The notes: generated from the letters alone by a model not told the origin. 64,000 bases of DNA from an uncultured Acetatifactor sp. (GCA_934436435.1 CAKSAN010000005.1:106917-170916), one strand, 5' to 3'. Counted from the first letter of the stretch, positions 32,120 through 41,891 are shown. Numbers and translations: made by a program.

Positions 32120-34516
32120 CTACCATCTTCCGTAGCCCTGACGCTTCAGAAGATGTGGATTATTCTGGTAGCGCTGTCGTACGGACTGCGCATAATAAGG
32201 CATCTGGGATGATTTCAACGCCGGTCCCTCATTCACGCCGTCCTCATACTTTCTGGCCAGCTCCAACTGCCGGATCATGTCATCGTTCTGGAGTGCCGCG
32301 ATCTGTGGATTCGGATTATATGCGAGATGAAACTGTACATAGCTGTTGATTGCGCCAATAGCATTAAAGTAATATGCTGCCAGTGCCTTATAATCCATAT
32401 CTGTCTTGTAATTCTCATCCTTCTTATCTTCCGTAAACAGTTGGATTCCTGTACCATTGTTATCTGTCAGGTTGACCATATCCTGAACCAGTCTTGCTTC
32501 CATGGCAAATTCATGGATATTGATTCTGCGCAATACATCCTCCGGGTGAAGCTGTGTCAGCATTTTCCCGTACTTTTTCTCCAGTCCCTTGATATGCTTA
32601 TAGACAGCCTTCTTGTACTCCATCAGTCCCTCGCTGGTTATCGTGTCCTTTTCCAGCGTTGCTTCCGGACCTTGTTCACCGGTGGCCATCTTTAACATCA
32701 TCTCCCTTGCCTGCTCTGCGCTTATACCGGCAGTGACCGTCAGAATCTCCACATTAGGGACCATTCGGCTGAGATTCAGCCCTGAGATTTTACCTTTACT
32801 CGTCTCAATACAATGCGTCAACGGTTTGATAGCTTCTGCATCCACATCTGCTTTTAGCATACGGGCCAGTCCGATACGATTGCTAAGTTGTCCGGTATAT
32901 TTTTTCTGTTCCTCTCCTGTAAGATACGGCAGATAGCCCTTGAGATCCTCGGCTCCGGTATAACGCTCATGTGCCTTAAGCTGCGGATCCTCGGGATACT
33001 GCATACGGGCCTGCGTCCATCCTGCCGTCGCCTCATCGATCTGCGCCTGCAGGGCATTCCCTTTGCCGCCCAGCTTCTGCTGGAATTCCTTGATCACCTT
33101 CTTAACACTGGCATCTTCCGGCTTTCTGCCCTTTGCGATTGCCTTCATCCCCTCCCGCAGTGTGTTCAACCGGTTCGTGATGATGGTCTGCTTTAAGGAG
33201 ATCTTTTCTGATTCGGAAGTAAAGAATTTGATAAATTCCTTCTCTGCGACTGTGCCATATACTCCTGTCGGATCCACATTCGACCGGATGTCATCAATGG
33301 CTCTTGTCCGCCTCGTGTATTCACTTCCCGCATCGGTCACGCGGAAAAATTCCTGCTCCATCAGATCCAGCAGAGGCTTATTCGCTTCATAATTCTCCGC
33401 ATTATCCATGAAAAGCTGTCTGATCTCATTCATGGTGCTGGGATTATAGCCCACCAGGAATCCGGTCAGTCCGGTTCCCTTCAGTTCCTGCTCACCTCCC
33501 TGTTCAATGCTCTCTTTTCTCTCCCGCTGCTGTTCTTCCAGCGTCTGTTCTTCCTTCGTCAGTTCCGCCATATAGCTGGATGCCATGATGGCCCGGGTCT
33601 GTACATTCCGGTATTCGATCTTTTCCTTGAAGTTATGGACAGCCTGCAGCTCCTCCGGCTTTGCGGCAAGCTCGGCATCACTCCTCAGAAATTCTCCGTT
33701 ATCCATATCGACGCCACTGCATCTGCACTGGAAGCGGAGCACATTTTCATATAAATCCGCCATATCCAGAATGCGCACCTTGATCAGCTGCTTTTCCATG
33801 CTGCTCAATCCGTCAAAGTAAGGCTTGTTGATCGGATCTGCATAGGCTTCCTTGAACGCCTTGAAGCGCATAACCTTCCCATACACCAGACCACCTGACT
33901 GCGCCAGAAGCTCCGGGGTAAAATAATCCGCATCAACGTTCTCCCCCATCAGGTCATCCGTCATCCATCGAAGATACTTTTTCCGTTTCTGATAATCATC
34001 AGAACTGTAATCCTCCACCAGATCGTCAGACATCCCGGAGAAATATTTCATGACCGCATAATCCGGTCTGCCCTTCACCTCCCTGTGGAATGACATATTG
34101 TCCCCCAGATCCTCGATACACTTTTGAATACTTCCCTGTATCCTGCAACTGGTGCCGTCCACTCTCTCCTGCAGCTGCTCTGTCGGGATTTTCTCTGCCA
34201 TCCCGCGCTGTCTGATTGGAATCCTTGCTTTGGCGATTGCCTGTCTGTCCTGACGGCTGCGGCATTTTGCCTTCTTCGCAGGGGTAATTTCCTGTACCGG
34301 CTCTCCCGCCGCCGTATCAAAGATAATTACCTGGTCAAAATCATAGTTTGCCAGTTCTTTTCGGAATGCACTGCTCTGCCGCTCCTTCTGTCTGACCATT
34401 CTCTCCGCTGTCTCCACGCGCTGCTGTTTTACGGTCAGTTCCGACTCGTCATCCCATTTATTCAGTCTGGTAAATTCCGACTTGATCACCTGTTTCTTTC
34501 TCTGTTGAAAGTCCAT
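32120..34516 (-). CDS. Large CIS-operon protein of 798 residues, candidate cargo or adaptor
   Basis: This soluble, largely helical protein opens with a basic coiled coil (1-70) and contains VIIFDTAAGEPVQEITPAKK near 84-103. Residues about 175-265 hold the segment shared with the 609-residue protein (NKPYFDGLSSMEKQLIKVRI). Later parts are helical with no catalytic motif I recognise, and the C-terminus ends with a proline/asparagine/tyrosine-rich tail (YYAQSVRQRYQNNPHLLKRQ). The ribosome binding site AAGGAGGAG is strong. It follows the ADP-ribosyltransferase gene by 38 bases. A cargo or loading role is possible. Confidence 0.6.
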   Translation of the reverse strand: MDFQQRKKQVIKSEFTRLNKWDDESELTVKQQRVETAERMVRQKERQSSAFRKELANYDFDQVIIFDTAAGEPVQEITPAKKAKCRSRQDRQAIAKARIPIRQRGMAEKIPTEQLQERVDGTSCRIQGSIQKCIEDLGDNMSFHREVKGRPDYAVMKYFSGMSDDLVEDYSSDDYQKRKKYLRWMTDDLMGENVDADYFTPELLAQSGGLVYGKVMRFKAFKEAYADPINKPYFDGLSSMEKQLIKVRILDMADLYENVLRFQCRCSGVDMDNGEFLRSDAELAAKPEELQAVHNFKEKIEYRNVQTRAIMASSYMAELTKEEQTLEEQQRERKESIEQGGEQELKGTGLTGFLVGYNPSTMNEIRQLFMDNAENYEANKPLLDLMEQEFFRVTDAGSEYTRRTRAIDDIRSNVDPTGVYGTVAEKEFIKFFTSESEKISLKQTIITNRLNTLREGMKAIAKGRKPEDASVKKVIKEFQQKLGGKGNALQAQIDEATAGWTQARMQYPEDPQLKAHERYTGAEDLKGYLPYLTGEEQKKYTGQLSNRIGLARMLKADVDAEAIKPLTHCIETSKGKISGLNLSRMVPNVEILTVTAGISAEQAREMMLKMATGEQGPEATLEKDTITSEGLMEYKKAVYKHIKGLEKKYGKMLTQLHPEDVLRRINIHEFAMEARLVQDMVNLTDNNGTGIQLFTEDKKDENYKTDMDYKALAAYYFNAIGAINSYVQFHLAYNPNPQIAALQNDDMIRQLELARKYEDGVNEGPALKSSQMPYYAQSVRQRYQNNPHLLKRQGYGRW

Positions 34517-34554
34517 ACTTCTGCTCCTCCTTTTTCAGGTCTTTCATCATCGTA

Positions 34555-37020
34555 CTACAATACTTCCACGTCGAACACATACTGTCCCTTAGTATCCATA
34601 CTTACCGCTGTAATCCTGTAGTTTCCACCGGAATCCAGTGTCAGCTCATCCTGTCCTCTCGGTCTGCCGCCATTCCCCGATGTATACATGGTATCCGAGA
34701 ACAGTGCTCTGGTTCCCTTCCTGAGATGCATATTCATTACATGAGAGCCTGTAATATCCGATACATTCCACTCCTCTCTCCCTGCCTGCCTCAGAAGCTG
34801 CTTTTTCTCGACAGAGCCCTCCGCCATGCCCTCAGCTTCCCGTTCCAGTCTCCTTGAAATTGCCTTGTGATTGAGCCCGTTCGCCCATCTCTTTGCAAAG
34901 AAGCGGTTTGTCGAGGTGCTGACAAATGCCGGATCTCGGAAAACAATTCCCTCAAATACCTTGTAGCCCTCACCATCACTCAAGGCATCATGATTTATCC
35001 TGCCGTTGATAATGTATCTGCTTCTCTCTTCCGGAGTAATATCCGGCGAGGTATTCAGCAGAAAGAGCAGCATACCGTCATCCACACCGCGATAGGTGGT
35101 AATATCCGTGGGCAGGGGATGCTTCCGCATCGCCGTCTTGATATGAGAGATGTTGGTCTGTAAGACATCCGATATGTCATCCCCCGAGCGAAGACGCCTG
35201 TTAATGTCGCCAGAATCCGTAGTGTAAGCATCCATAGCCACCTTTTCCTCCGGTGTCAGCGTCTCCATGTCCCGCCTCGACATCTTCAGATAAGCCTCTC
35301 TATGTACACCATTTCCGTGCTGTCCCATCTGTCCTTCGTAAGAATCCTGTTTCTTCTTAAATTCCGCCATACTTTCGACGGACTGGGCATTCTGATTAGG
35401 GATGCCCTCCGGGTTCAGTACCTTACAGATGATCTCAATCCCGCGATAATACCCCGCCACTTTTGAATTGTTCGGTGCAACGCCGATGATCGTATTGGGC
35501 TGGTCGCCAGTTTCCCGCTTTCTTGCGCCTATAATCATATAGCTGGTATTCCGTGGGAAGATAAATTCTCCCTCTCTGAAATTGGTCGTTGCCATCAAAG
35601 GCATCCCCTCATCACACAATAACGTCAGCATGACCGGCATTGCCCCAAAGGACAAATCCACCTGATGGCCCACACACATAAAGCCGGCATCTGTGATGAC
35701 CTTTCCCGCCATGGCATTAATTGCCTGCACTGCGCCCTTACTATAGCCTCCACCATCTACATAATCCTCCAGCCCTAGCGCATACTGCAAATACGGTGCA
35801 CCCAGCAGGCGATAAAATCTTGCCTTATGTGACAGCCGGTTCATCTGCGTAGCCTCATTCAGCATGCCGATCGTTGCATGACTCTCATAATCGACACCCC
35901 GAAATTTTTGTTCTCTCAAGTACTCATTTATGTTATGAGAATTCGCTGTCTGGATGTAACCGTAGTTAGCGCCCTTGCTGCTGGCCAAACCATAAAGTGT
36001 CTGGGCAGCCTCACCCTGATTATACGGGTTTTCTTCTGCCATTCTCTTTGCTTCGCTGTTTGTAATCACAGGATAATCGCTGAACTGATCCGCGTTTACC
36101 TCTGCCTCCACGGCAGAAAGGTCTGCATTCTCTCCAAATTCCTGCACATCTGCAAATCCCTGTCCGTTTCTCCCCTCACTGGATTCCCCACTTGTGATGC
36201 CTGGCTGCTCCAAAACCCTGCCGGCTTCCCTCGACAACTCTGCCAGAACATTGCTCCTCTCATTACCCGCACACAGACTTCTGATCCTCTGCAAAATATC
36301 CGGCAGCAGATTCTCCGAACTCGGGTCAGTATCCATACGACTTAAGATTCTCTGATAATATTCCAATAAAATTGCGATCACGCTGCTGTCCTTCGCATCG
36401 ACACGCGCCTCTCTCGCAATCCTGTTCTTAAAAACCGCAGCACTCATATCCAACCGGTACTTTTCCGCATTTGCCGCCGGAGTCGCATCACTTTCATTGA
36501 GGGAGAAGTTCGCTGCATCGTTCTGAATCAGCTGCGGAAGTGTCTCACCGGCAAAAAGCTGACGGAGCGTAATTCCCTCCCCCTTAAACTGACTGCCCAA
36601 ATCAAAGTACCGCATCTGGATCATCAGTACTTCCTTCTCGGCAGTAGCATATACCTCCTTCACAATCTCTGCACGTTGTCTTCCTGAGATTGTAAAACGG
36701 TATTTTGCGGAATCAATGTATTCCTTACATGCGGAACACAAATCGGCATATGCCACTATCAGGTTTTCATACACTTCGGGATGCTCTTGGGAAACCTTTT
36801 CCTCCATCAGAGCCTCAATCTGCCTGATTCCATTCAACACTGCGGTAAAGCGCGCAGAGTTTTTTCCAAGTTTATGAGTTGCACGGAGTCTGTGAAAATT
36901 CGTGACATTTCCACTAACGCCGTTTTGCCTGCCGAAGACAGACTGCTCATAATCCTTCGCAATCGCCTTTGCATCCTCAAGAGTACTGAACTTCACATTT
37001 GTCTGGTAATCTTGTCTCAT
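34555..37020 (-). CDS. Candidate effector with two ADP-ribosyltransferase-like domains
   Basis: GGGAGG before the ATG at 37020 and an ATGA overlap with the preceding stop fix 821 residues. The first 300 are helical and may be a loading region. Domain 1 (about 395-510) ends in a typical ART strand, REGEFIFPRNTSYMIIGA, with E483-x-E485; R404 lies in RFYRLLG, but the STS position reads GFMCVG. Domain 2 (about 635-821) is a full R-S-E set: TTYRGVDD with R644, FVSTSTN with S701-T702-S703, and GQDELTL with Q790-x-E792. The Q-x-E form resembles C3-like enzymes that modify Asn or Gln rather than Arg. It would transfer ADP-ribose from NAD+ to a target protein; the target is unknown. Confidence 0.82.
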   Translation of the reverse strand: MRQDYQTNVKFSTLEDAKAIAKDYEQSVFGRQNGVSGNVTNFHRLRATHKLGKNSARFTAVLNGIRQIEALMEEKVSQEHPEVYENLIVAYADLCSACKEYIDSAKYRFTISGRQRAEIVKEVYATAEKEVLMIQMRYFDLGSQFKGEGITLRQLFAGETLPQLIQNDAANFSLNESDATPAANAEKYRLDMSAAVFKNRIAREARVDAKDSSVIAILLEYYQRILSRMDTDPSSENLLPDILQRIRSLCAGNERSNVLAELSREAGRVLEQPGITSGESSEGRNGQGFADVQEFGENADLSAVEAEVNADQFSDYPVITNSEAKRMAEENPYNQGEAAQTLYGLASSKGANYGYIQTANSHNINEYLREQKFRGVDYESHATIGMLNEATQMNRLSHKARFYRLLGAPYLQYALGLEDYVDGGGYSKGAVQAINAMAGKVITDAGFMCVGHQVDLSFGAMPVMLTLLCDEGMPLMATTNFREGEFIFPRNTSYMIIGARKRETGDQPNTIIGVAPNNSKVAGYYRGIEIICKVLNPEGIPNQNAQSVESMAEFKKKQDSYEGQMGQHGNGVHREAYLKMSRRDMETLTPEEKVAMDAYTTDSGDINRRLRSGDDISDVLQTNISHIKTAMRKHPLPTDITTYRGVDDGMLLFLLNTSPDITPEERSRYIINGRINHDALSDGEGYKVFEGIVFRDPAFVSTSTNRFFAKRWANGLNHKAISRRLEREAEGMAEGSVEKKQLLRQAGREEWNVSDITGSHVMNMHLRKGTRALFSDTMYTSGNGGRPRGQDELTLDSGGNYRITAVSMDTKGQYVFDVEVL

Positions 37021-37406
37021 ACCGTACCTCCCTGCTGCCGGTTTTCGCATGGCTTGTGATCAATGACAATGGATGCCGGTTTTATATCATACACGGCACA
37101 ATTCAGATTCCCGAAATTAAAGACACAGCCCTCACAGTCCGGTGAATCGCTCGTATACCTCCCACGCTCTCCATCGTCCCGGGACTCTTCCCCTTCACAC
37201 TCATACGCCGGGCATTCTCCCCGCCCCGCGAGGACATCCGCAGGTTTGAACTTAAACTTCTCACATCCCCCGACCTTCTGTCCCCGGAACCGGCAGTTCT
37301 TGCACTGCAACATCTCGTTCGTTACCATGACCGGCACATTGTCCTCACTGTAACCAAACTCCTGATTCCATTCCTCTTTCCATTCCTGATCCCTGTCCTG
37401 ATCCAT
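37017..37406 (-). CDS. Small Cys-rich protein with two four-Cys motifs
   Basis: The 129-residue acidic protein has two similar cysteine clusters: CKNCRFRGQKVGGCEKFKFK with CPAYEC (about 35-70), and CEGCVFNFGNLNCAVYDIKP with a final C in HKPCE (about 92-122). Each has the form C-x2-C-x9(or 8)-C-x14(or 15)-C, typical of a structural zinc or iron-sulphur site, so the protein looks like an internal duplication. Its stop overlaps the ATG of the ADP-ribosyltransferase gene by four bases, so the two are translationally coupled. It could be a chaperone, adaptor or immunity protein for that enzyme; this is inferred from position only. Confidence 0.7.
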   Translation of the reverse strand: MDQDRDQEWKEEWNQEFGYSEDNVPVMVTNEMLQCKNCRFRGQKVGGCEKFKFKPADVLAGRGECPAYECEGEESRDDGERGRYTSDSPDCEGCVFNFGNLNCAVYDIKPASIVIDHKPCENRQQGGTV

Positions 37407-37457
37407 ACTCTGCTCCTTATCTGCTCCGACTGTTTGCCGTTTCCGCTGCCTGTCTCT

Positions 37458-39521
37458 TTACAGCAGCCTCGTAAAGCATGCCTGCAGGCTTCCATCCTTA
37501 TAGCCCTGGCAATCCCTCTCCATCATCAGTTTCAGTCCCGTGTGGATGCACTCCAGTGTCACCGGACTCTGCAGTATTGCCGCCGTGAACATTGCCTGCT
37601 GGGCCACATACTTGATACTGCTGCCCGTGAACTCATGCTCTCTGGCCAGCTGGTCGAAATCCACATCCTCCGCGATCTCGACCCCCTCCGGGAACGCCAG
37701 CCTCCAGAGACGGCTTCTCGTCTCGGCATCCGGTGACGGAAGATTGATGGAATAAGTGATCCTCCTTCGGAATGCTTCATCAAAGAAATTACTGTGGTTC
37801 GTGGCAAGCACCATGATGCCCTCATACTGTTCCATCAGCTGTAACAGAAAAGATACCTCATTGTTGGCATATTTGTCCGTGGACTTCGACACCTCCGTCC
37901 TCTTGGCAAAAAGGGAATCCGCCTCATCAAAGAATAAAATCGCGTTAGTATTCTTGGCGGTTTCAAACAGTTCTCCCAGCTTTTTCTCCGTTTCCCCGAT
38001 ATATTTATCCATGATCTTCGAGGAATCCACCCGAAACAGTGTCAGTCCGACTTCCCTTGCGATCACCTGTGCTGTCATGGTCTTGCCGGTTCCGGGAGGA
38101 CCGTACAGCAGAATGCTGATACCGCGGCCGTAGGGCATCTTCTTGCCGAAGCCCATTTCCTCCATGACAAGATACCTGTTCCGGATCGCAGAGATAGCGA
38201 ACTGCAGGATTCTCGTCTGCTGCCCCGGAAGCTGCAGATCCTCCATGGTAAATCCGGTCACAAGAGGTACCGCCAGACCCTTTAGCTTCCTTCCGGCATC
38301 CTCCATCAGTTCATTGACGATCTCTTCTCTTGCCTCATCGTAAGTCGCCTCCGCTTCTTCTCCTCCGAAGCGGGCTCTGAGCCTGCGCACCATTCCTTCG
38401 ATTTCTCCTGCCGTCAGCCGGTAGAGATTTGCCAGCTCCGACCCATGACCGCAGAGTGCCTTACACTGATATTTTTCGGCAAAATATTCCCAAAAGTGCA
38501 CCTGTTGTTCTCTCGTTGCTCCCGGAAGTTCTGCCTCCATGGGACAGACTCCCGCCGGGTAGCTGATCCTAAGCGGTGTATCCGTCATCACGCACACCAC
38601 CGGAATGTATTCCGTCAATACCTCAAGAAAATAACCCAGCATATCCGGTTCCAGCTTCTCCGGAAGCTGCCGCAGTACCACATACTTTTTCCGCAATACG
38701 CAATAAGAAATGATCTCCCTAAGGTCTCTGCGCACATTGGCTCTGTCCAGTAAAAAGCCCAGGGACACGGCAATAAATTCCGTCTGTTCACCCAGTTTTG
38801 TCAGAAGAAAACTCTTCCCTGCTCCTGACGGACCGGAAAGCTGCAGGATTCCCCTGCCCTGTTCTCTCTGAATCTTTTGCAGATAGTCCCTGCACTGCTC
38901 ATAAAGCGCCTCGTTCTGAAGCAGCGGTTCCCCATCCGGCTTAAGGCAGGTCGCAATGCCGGTCAGTTCATGGATACCGCAGTCCTGTTCCAACAGGAAA
39001 TCCAACGCCGTCTTCTTAAGTCTCACCGGTCTTTGCAGACACCGCTCCGTCTGTTCTTCCTCCCAGTCCTGAAAGAGAACCACGTTCAGCCGGTCATCGG
39101 GATTCAACAGGCGGTATTCTGCCTCCATATCCTCCACGGTAAGTCTTCGGAACAGACAAAAAGCATCCTCCAGTGTCAACTCTTCAGAGTTCCCCTCCCC
39201 GGAGAGTTCTGCTGCAAATTCCCCGTCCATCTGCCGGATGCAGGCGACCCATACCAGAAATTCTTCAAACCGGTTTAAGGAGAGTGCTTCCCGCATTGTG
39301 ATGTAGGGAAGTTCCGGGCCCTGTTTTGCCGTTTCAACACAGCGGCTTTCCCAATAGCCGAACAGCTTTTCCGTCTCCTCCATGACATCCTCCCCTCCGG
39401 AGGTCTGCGCCAGCCAGTAGATCAGGATCCTCTGTATCTGTCCGAGCAGTTCCTCCGTGGAAGAGAAAGCATTATTCTGTTGATCTATGTCCAGATAGAG
39501 TTCTAAATTAGACCTGTTCAT
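37458..39521 (-). CDS. AAA+ ATPase of the CIS (Afp15/Pvc15-like), copy 1
   Basis: The 687-residue protein has two ATPase modules. The first (about 190-400) has a Walker A-like GPSGAGKS but no good Walker B. The second (about 470-680) is complete: Walker A GPPGTGKT, Walker B ILFFDEADS, sensor 1 MVLATNH, and an arginine-finger candidate in EAFRRRI. The DKYIGETEKKLGELFETAK helix is typical of the eCIS ATPase family (Afp15/Pvc15), which is needed for particle assembly. It sits 17 bases after a second, longer copy. Its N-terminus does not match the other copy, so the two may form a hetero-complex. Confidence 0.88.
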   Translation of the reverse strand: MNRSNLELYLDIDQQNNAFSSTEELLGQIQRILIYWLAQTSGGEDVMEETEKLFGYWESRCVETAKQGPELPYITMREALSLNRFEEFLVWVACIRQMDGEFAAELSGEGNSEELTLEDAFCLFRRLTVEDMEAEYRLLNPDDRLNVVLFQDWEEEQTERCLQRPVRLKKTALDFLLEQDCGIHELTGIATCLKPDGEPLLQNEALYEQCRDYLQKIQREQGRGILQLSGPSGAGKSFLLTKLGEQTEFIAVSLGFLLDRANVRRDLREIISYCVLRKKYVVLRQLPEKLEPDMLGYFLEVLTEYIPVVCVMTDTPLRISYPAGVCPMEAELPGATREQQVHFWEYFAEKYQCKALCGHGSELANLYRLTAGEIEGMVRRLRARFGGEEAEATYDEAREEIVNELMEDAGRKLKGLAVPLVTGFTMEDLQLPGQQTRILQFAISAIRNRYLVMEEMGFGKKMPYGRGISILLYGPPGTGKTMTAQVIAREVGLTLFRVDSSKIMDKYIGETEKKLGELFETAKNTNAILFFDEADSLFAKRTEVSKSTDKYANNEVSFLLQLMEQYEGIMVLATNHSNFFDEAFRRRITYSINLPSPDAETRSRLWRLAFPEGVEIAEDVDFDQLAREHEFTGSSIKYVAQQAMFTAAILQSPVTLECIHTGLKLMMERDCQGYKDGSLQACFTRLL

Positions 39522-39538
39522 TTCCCATGCCTCTCTTA

Positions 39539-41863
39539 TTATCCCAGTTCCATGCCGAATACCTCTTCCGCATAGGGCTCAAAATCCGATCTTGTGAAGA
39601 CCTTTCCGGTCTTGACATACTCGTAGCGGATCGCCTGAAGGTAATGCTTCATGCGCACTTCCTTGCCATCGCCATCCGCCGCAGCCAGAAACGCTGCGTT
39701 GAGAATACAGTTCTTGATATTACCACCCGCAAATTCAAATTTCTCTGCCAGGAAGCGGATATCCACATCCTCTGCCAGAGGGGTGTCCTTGGGAATCGTC
39801 GTCCGCCACAGCATCTCTCTGGTATCCGCATTGGGGAACTGGAATTCCACAATGTATTTCATACGCCGGAAGAAAGCGGGGTCAATATTGTGTTTATAGT
39901 TGGTAGCCAGTACGGAGACTCCGTCATAGGCCTCGACCTCCTGCAGAAGCAGCGCGGTCTTGTTGTTATTGGATGCCTGGTTGCTTCCTCCGTCATCGGA
40001 ACGCTTCGCAAACAGTGTATCACATTCGTCGAAAAAGAGTACGACGTTACACTTCTTCGCCTCCCGGAAGATCATGGAGATGGATTTCTCTGTCTCACCC
40101 ACATACTTATCAATGACCTTGGAAAGGTCAACGCGGTAAAGCTCCAGATTGAGTTCGTGTGCGATTACCTGCGCACACATGGATTTACCGGTACCGGGAG
40201 CTCCGAACAGCAGCACGGACAGGCCGCGGCCATAGGGATATTTCTTCGTATAATGCCAGTTGTCGTAGACCTGCTTCCGGAAATTCATCTGGTCGATGGC
40301 ATGCTCCAGGGTCTCCCTCTGGTCTCTGTTCATGACAATGTCCTCAAAGCCAAAATTCGCTTTTACCTTGGTGGCTTTCTGTGTCAGTTCTGAACTCATC
40401 TGATTGTTGCAGCCCTGGAAAAGGGTGGCCCGGGGGATCAGAATATCCTTGTTCATGGTTGCAAGGCTTCTGGCATTTGCCAGCGCCGCCTTGATCTTGC
40501 CCGGGGTGAACAGGAACTTTGTCGCCATCTCCAGCAGGTCAATGTCGTCGCCCAACGCATAATCCTTCGCAAACAGACGCCAGCACTCTTCTCTCTCCTG
40601 CGTCGTGGGCGTCGGAATCTCCAGTTCCGTGAACTCCTCCTTCGTGATGTCGCGCATCGGCATTTTTTCCTTGCTCAGTGCGTAGACCAGCAATCCCTTG
40701 CTCACCAGCTTTGCAAAAGCGAGATCCATATAGCCCAGGAACTTATCCTTCTCCTCCTCGTGGAAGGTAAGCTCATCGAGACAACAGCAGGAATTGGTCA
40801 GAATGCACTCTCTGGTAACCGCCCACAGTGCCTTCTCCACAAAGGTGAAATCGTATACGAAAAGCTTTTTACAGTTGACGGAGATGGCTCCCATCCCGTT
40901 CTTTTTGCAGAATTGCTTGATGAAGAATTTCCGTCCGCTTCCCTCATCCCCGAAGAAGGAGAAAATGCGTACGCCCTCGCGGTAGGAGATCTCCATGGCA
41001 TCCAACTGCCCCTGATTCGCCATGATGGGATCCAGTTCCTTATCATCCGTCAGCATCTTGAAAAAGCGGATGTAATTCTCATCCAACTGCATGGGATGCT
41101 TGCCGAACAGAAAGTCTATGATTCTCTTGTCCGGTGTGACGACTGTGGAGAAGGGCATGCTGCCGTTTACCCTGAGATCCAGGATCGGCTGCAGCTGCTC
41201 CAGTCCCACCGACATATCTCCGTAAGCGCCTGTGATAGAGAACTGATTTCCGTAATACAGCCGCGCCGCCGATTCGATGGTCGGTGCGGGCAGGTTTCCG
41301 TTCTCGTTAATGACCTGGAACACTCCCGCATAGTCCGTCTGGGTGGACGCCAGAATACCACAGGCAAAACAGAAGGTGGTAAAATGCTCAAACTCCATCT
41401 TTTTACAGAGAGAATAGAACGGGAGCGCTATTCCCGCTTCCAGCGTCTTCTCGGCCCGCGCCTCAATAAAAGCCATCATCTCCTCGCAGTCCGGCTCTCT
41501 GACACTGTGGTTTTCCCCCGATGCAACGGTTCCCATCTCTGCGGCGTAATCCCCCAACAGAGCCATCAGTTCGTCACTCAGTTCCGCCGTCTGTTCCTGT
41601 CCGGCCTCCTCGTCCTCACTGTCCCCGACCGTTTCTGTGGAAAAGATATGTATTTTCTCCTGACACATAGTATGGGCGATCTCCAGATCCGGGTAAAGTA
41701 CATTTTTATACCCGCCCTGTCCGGAAGCGAACAATCCCTTCATCTCCTCAAGGTACAGATCCATCCGGCTGTTGACGCAGGCAAACAGATAGTCCATATA
41801 CTCCGGGTACCCGCTAAACGGCTCCCCTTCCAGTTCCCTGCTAAACTTGTCATAGATATTCAC
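39539..41863 (-). CDS. AAA+ ATPase of the CIS (Afp15/Pvc15-like), copy 2
   Basis: The GTG start at 41863 follows AAGGAGGAGACAGC. The 774-residue protein has a degenerate first module (Walker A-like GDEGSGRK near 320) and a complete second module (about 540-760): GAPGTGKS, VVLFFDECDTLF, VLATNY, and PAFFRRM as arginine-finger candidate. The DKYVGETEKSISMIFREAKK helix matches the Afp15-type family. An acidic N-terminal region (1-150) is distinct from copy 1. AAA+ proteins in these systems usually assemble as hexamers and are required for production of functional particles. Confidence 0.88.
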   Translation of the reverse strand: MNIYDKFSRELEGEPFSGYPEYMDYLFACVNSRMDLYLEEMKGLFASGQGGYKNVLYPDLEIAHTMCQEKIHIFSTETVGDSEDEEAGQEQTAELSDELMALLGDYAAEMGTVASGENHSVREPDCEEMMAFIEARAEKTLEAGIALPFYSLCKKMEFEHFTTFCFACGILASTQTDYAGVFQVINENGNLPAPTIESAARLYYGNQFSITGAYGDMSVGLEQLQPILDLRVNGSMPFSTVVTPDKRIIDFLFGKHPMQLDENYIRFFKMLTDDKELDPIMANQGQLDAMEISYREGVRIFSFFGDEGSGRKFFIKQFCKKNGMGAISVNCKKLFVYDFTFVEKALWAVTRECILTNSCCCLDELTFHEEEKDKFLGYMDLAFAKLVSKGLLVYALSKEKMPMRDITKEEFTELEIPTPTTQEREECWRLFAKDYALGDDIDLLEMATKFLFTPGKIKAALANARSLATMNKDILIPRATLFQGCNNQMSSELTQKATKVKANFGFEDIVMNRDQRETLEHAIDQMNFRKQVYDNWHYTKKYPYGRGLSVLLFGAPGTGKSMCAQVIAHELNLELYRVDLSKVIDKYVGETEKSISMIFREAKKCNVVLFFDECDTLFAKRSDDGGSNQASNNNKTALLLQEVEAYDGVSVLATNYKHNIDPAFFRRMKYIVEFQFPNADTREMLWRTTIPKDTPLAEDVDIRFLAEKFEFAGGNIKNCILNAAFLAAADGDGKEVRMKHYLQAIRYEYVKTGKVFTRSDFEPYAEEVFGMELG

Positions 41864-41891
41864 GCTGTCTCCTCCTTGCCTGTCGTCTGCT

